The notes beneath the pieces are model-generated. The model saw nothing but the letters and a program-made list of their open reading frames with translations, made no database searches and was not told the DNA's origin. A DNA stretch of 64,000 nucleotides from a bacterium (GTDB taxonomy: Bacteria; Verrucomicrobiota; Verrucomicrobiia; Limisphaerales; J093), in the NCBI GenBank assembly GCA_021780105.1, contig JAJXZJ010000023.1, forward strand, positions 62,001 through 126,000, written 5' to 3'. The stretch's first letter is position 1. Each line of letters opens with the position of its first letter. This document shows positions 61,203 through 64,000 of this stretch, piece after piece. A program made the position numbers and the translations under genes.

Positions 61203-61345
61203 CACAAAAAGGCGCGCAGCCCTTGGACTGCGCGCCAGCCGAAAGCTTGGATTGACCGGGAAACTATGCTTTACGGATCGGGTAACGATAACCGCAAAAA
61301 GCGGCCAATCCAAGCCAAAGAACCTAAGAAACCCTAACACTCACT
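61203..61345 (-). ncRNA. candidate structured RNA (attenuator, riboswitch or terminated sRNA) of unknown class
   Basis: 10-bp perfect closing helix GCTTGGATTG/CAATCCAAGC (61306-61315 with 61245-61254), internal CCGC-UUUUU-GCGG hairpin, then a 9-bp GC terminator hairpin and U5; 5' end approximate. Confidence 0.6.
61206..61236 (-). terminator. Rho-independent terminator hairpin
   Basis: Minus strand GGCGCGCAG-tccaaggg-CTGCGCGCC followed by TTTTT. Confidence 0.85.
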
Positions 61346-61471
61346 GGTTGCATAATGGTCCTTCGCCCGGCCGGTGCAAAGTCGGCTGTTCAAGCGTCAA
61401 CTGCTCGTGGGACAGAGTTTGTTTTGAAGTCCAGCCGGCGTTTCGAATGGGCCGGTTCAGGTTGCAGGCGA

Positions 61472-63829
61472 TCAGGTCTGCGGCCCCCGTTTCCGGGCTA
61501 GAATCACATCGCGTCCGGTGAGATACAGCAACGAAACCAGCCCCAGAAACGGCAGCAGCGCGAGGACGTTCGACCACGGGCCTTCGGTGAAGGGGTCTTT
61601 CGCCGCCAGGGCGTTGACGTGTTCGTTGAACTGGGCCAACCAGCCACGGAAGCCGCCCGCGTGGCCGTCCGCCAGGCCGGTGATGATGGCGATCAGGATG
61701 CCGGCAATCGCCCCGCCGGCGATATAGCCGGAGGCGAGCAGCACGCCGGAGCTTTTGTCGCTCTCGGCGACGAGCTGCTTTTCGGTGAGATTCGCCGCGC
61801 GGTATTTCTTGCGCAGGTAAAGGTCCACCAGCCAGCGGACCAGGCCGCCAATAAAGACCGGCGTGGACGACGACAGCGGCAGATAAACGCCCACGGCGAA
61901 GGCAAGCGACGGGAGAAGCGACATTTCCAGCACGACGACGATCATCATGCCCAGCAGGACAAAGCCCCACGGCAACTGCTGGTTCAAAATGCCTTTGATG
62001 ATGTAGGACATCAGCGTGGCCTGGGGCGGATGAAATTTCTCCACCTGCGTGCCGTCCGGCCGGGTGCGATAGGCGCCGTTGATGCCGGGGTCCACCAGGT
62101 AAACCGGCGTGCCGGCGGCATCCACCAGGTAACGGCCGGGCGGGCCGATCTTCTCGTCGGTGTTGTGCCAGACGAGGTATTCGTGCGCGTCGTCGGAGGC
62201 CTGCGGCCCGTGCAGGGTGTCGTGCTGGGTCAGTTTCGTGGGATCAACGCGCATCGCCACCGGGAAATCGGCGTTGCCCTTGACCGCGACATAGACGGTG
62301 GCGCCGTCGTTCAACCGCATCAGCACCGGCCCAAGCACCAGCGCCGACCCAAGTGCGCCGATCAGCAACGCGATTTGCTGCGCCCGCGGCGTTGAACCCA
62401 CCAGGAAACCCGTCTTCAAATCCTGCGACGTCGTGCCGCCGTTCGACGCCGCGATGCAGACAATGCCGCCGACCGACAGCGCGGTGACGTAGTAATTGCT
62501 GCTGGTCCAGTGAAGAATCAAAAAAATCAGGCACGTCAACAGCAGCGTGGCGACCGTCATGCCGGAAATCGGGTTCGACGAGGAGCCGATTTCACCTGTC
62601 AATCGTGACGAGACCGTGACGAAAATGAAGCCGCACACGACGATCAAGACCGCGCCGAGCAGGTTCATCTGGAGCGGTTTCGCGGAAACAATCGCCACCA
62701 GCAACGCCACGATGCCCAGGAGGACGAACGTCATCGGCAGGTCGTTGTCCGTGCGTGCCTTGGCGGCCGCGCCGGTGGCCGCGCCGCGCAGGTCTTTCAA
62801 CCCTTCCTTGAACCCGTGCCAGATGGTCGGCAACGCGCGCAACACGCTCAACACGCCGGCCGCGGCCACCGCGCCGGCGCCGACATACAGAAGATACGCG
62901 CGGCGCACGTCATCCGGTGTCATGTCGGCGATCGGTATCGTGCCCGGCGAAAGTGGTTGCGTGAGGTGCTCGCCAAACAGTTTGATCATCGGCACAAAGA
63001 CGAGATACGAGAGCGCGCCGCCGGCACACATGATCGAGGCGATGCGCGGGCCGATGATGTAACCCACGCCGAGCAGTTCCGGCGAAATTTCGGCCGAGAG
63101 CGAACCGCCCTTCAGCGGCGCGCCGAACACTTTTTCCGGCACGTCCTTCCACAGCCGCAGCGCGGCCATCATCGTCTTGTAAACCAGACCGATGCCGAAG
63201 CCGATGAAGATGGTGGCCGGATTGGATTCGGCCAGCACGCCGGCGGCGTTCGCGGCCACCGCTTCCTGACGCGCGGCCGCCGAGGAGTGGGCTTTCGACT
63301 CCGCGGAGGCGCCGGCCTTGAGCACCTCGGCGCACGCCGTGCCTTCGGGGTATTTCAACGTGCCGTGCTGCGCGACAATCAACGCCCGCCGCAGTGGAAT
63401 CATCATCAACACGCCCAGCAGCCCGCCCAGCACGGCCACCAGCATCACCCGCGTCAACTCCAGATCGAAGCCGAGAATCATGATCGCCGGCATCGTCGCG
63501 CCGAGGCCGAAGGCGATGGATTCGCCCGCCGAGCCGGCGGTTTGCACGATGTTATTCTCCAGGATCGTGGTTTCCCGCGCGCCGAATTTGCGCGCCAGCT
63601 TGAACAGCGTGATCGCGATCACCGCCACGGGAATCGAGGCGCTCACGGTCAGGCCGACCTTCAGCACGAGATAAAGCGATGACGCACCGAACACCATGCC
63701 CAACAGCGTGCCGACGATGACTGGCACGATGGACAGCTCCGGCAGCCGGGCTTCGGTGGGAATATAGGGTTGGAAAGGTGCGGACGGCGTGCCGCCGGAC
63801 GGCGGTTTCGGTTCGGTATGCGCGCTCAT
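61472..63829 (-). CDS. OPT-family oligopeptide transporter
   Basis: RLPELSIVPVIVGTLLGMVFGASSLYLVLKVGLTVSASIPVAVIAITLFK...ENNIVQTAGSAGESIAFGLGATMPAI...KYPEGTACAEVLKAG; GTG alternative start at 63835. Confidence 0.93.
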   Translation of the reverse strand: MSAHTEPKPPSGGTPSAPFQPYIPTEARLPELSIVPVIVGTLLGMVFGASSLYLVLKVGLTVSASIPVAVIAITLFKLARKFGARETTILENNIVQTAGSAGESIAFGLGATMPAIMILGFDLELTRVMLVAVLGGLLGVLMMIPLRRALIVAQHGTLKYPEGTACAEVLKAGASAESKAHSSAAARQEAVAANAAGVLAESNPATIFIGFGIGLVYKTMMAALRLWKDVPEKVFGAPLKGGSLSAEISPELLGVGYIIGPRIASIMCAGGALSYLVFVPMIKLFGEHLTQPLSPGTIPIADMTPDDVRRAYLLYVGAGAVAAAGVLSVLRALPTIWHGFKEGLKDLRGAATGAAAKARTDNDLPMTFVLLGIVALLVAIVSAKPLQMNLLGAVLIVVCGFIFVTVSSRLTGEIGSSSNPISGMTVATLLLTCLIFLILHWTSSNYYVTALSVGGIVCIAASNGGTTSQDLKTGFLVGSTPRAQQIALLIGALGSALVLGPVLMRLNDGATVYVAVKGNADFPVAMRVDPTKLTQHDTLHGPQASDDAHEYLVWHNTDEKIGPPGRYLVDAAGTPVYLVDPGINGAYRTRPDGTQVEKFHPPQATLMSYIIKGILNQQLPWGFVLLGMMIVVVLEMSLLPSLAFAVGVYLPLSSSTPVFIGGLVRWLVDLYLRKKYRAANLTEKQLVAESDKSSGVLLASGYIAGGAIAGILIAIITGLADGHAGGFRGWLAQFNEHVNALAAKDPFTEGPWSNVLALLPFLGLVSLLYLTGRDVILARKRGPQT

Positions 63830-63942
63830 GGCCACTTGTTGGCCGCGCAGGCTAAACCGAAGTCGAGGTGCGACGCCAGTTGAATGTCGGCCAGCCGGTT
63901 TGGTTTTGACTTCGCCGGCCGCGACGGTTCACTGAAGGCATC

Positions 63943-64000
63943 ATGTTCACCGCACGTTGCTGGTTGCGCGCCGCCGCTCTCGGCGCGTTCACGCTGCTCG
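63943..64000 (+). CDS. start of a putative exported protein, cut by the window edge
   Basis: MFTARCWLRAAALGAFTLL, signal-peptide-like; only 19 codons visible. Confidence 0.4.
   Translation, partial: MFTARCWLRAAALGAFTLL

Noticed and set aside
61203-61380. 6S RNA, SRP RNA or c-di-GMP-I riboswitch as an explanation for the 61.2 kb structured RNA
   Set aside because: The 5' and 3' parts of the transcript do not form the long bubble-containing hairpin of 6S RNA, the SRP signature is absent, and the 51-nt core is too short and lacks the conserved c-di-GMP-I segments.

Overview
The window is GC-rich and almost entirely protein-coding. Gene content (DUF1080 protein, several secreted glycoside hydrolases, YfhO, OPT transporter, IS1380-type remnant) suggests Verrucomicrobiota, but that placement is inference. 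Main blocks: (i) a carbohydrate-degradation and housekeeping stretch at 0.3-26 kb with a very large alpha-2-macroglobulin; (ii) a type II secretion / type IV pilus-like operon at 27.3-40.1 kb followed by a sensor kinase and an NtrC-type regulator; (iii) rpsO-pnp with a hairpin leader and a clean Rho-independent terminator; (iv) a second, ATPase-less mini-cluster with two GspF-like proteins and two pseudopilins at 50.3-53.6 kb; (v) trpF, a methyltransferase, a GH95-like fucosidase and an OPT transporter. The most interesting signal is in the 61.2-61.36 kb intergenic region on the minus strand. There, a 10-bp closing helix and a terminator compete for the same 9-nt segment, which is the layout of a riboswitch, an attenuator or an undescribed terminated small RNA. 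Other notable observations are a secretin split into two separately exported halves, decayed remnants of an HsdR subunit and a DNA methyltransferase, and decayed transposase remnants. All family calls were made by eye from protein motifs; no database search was run.
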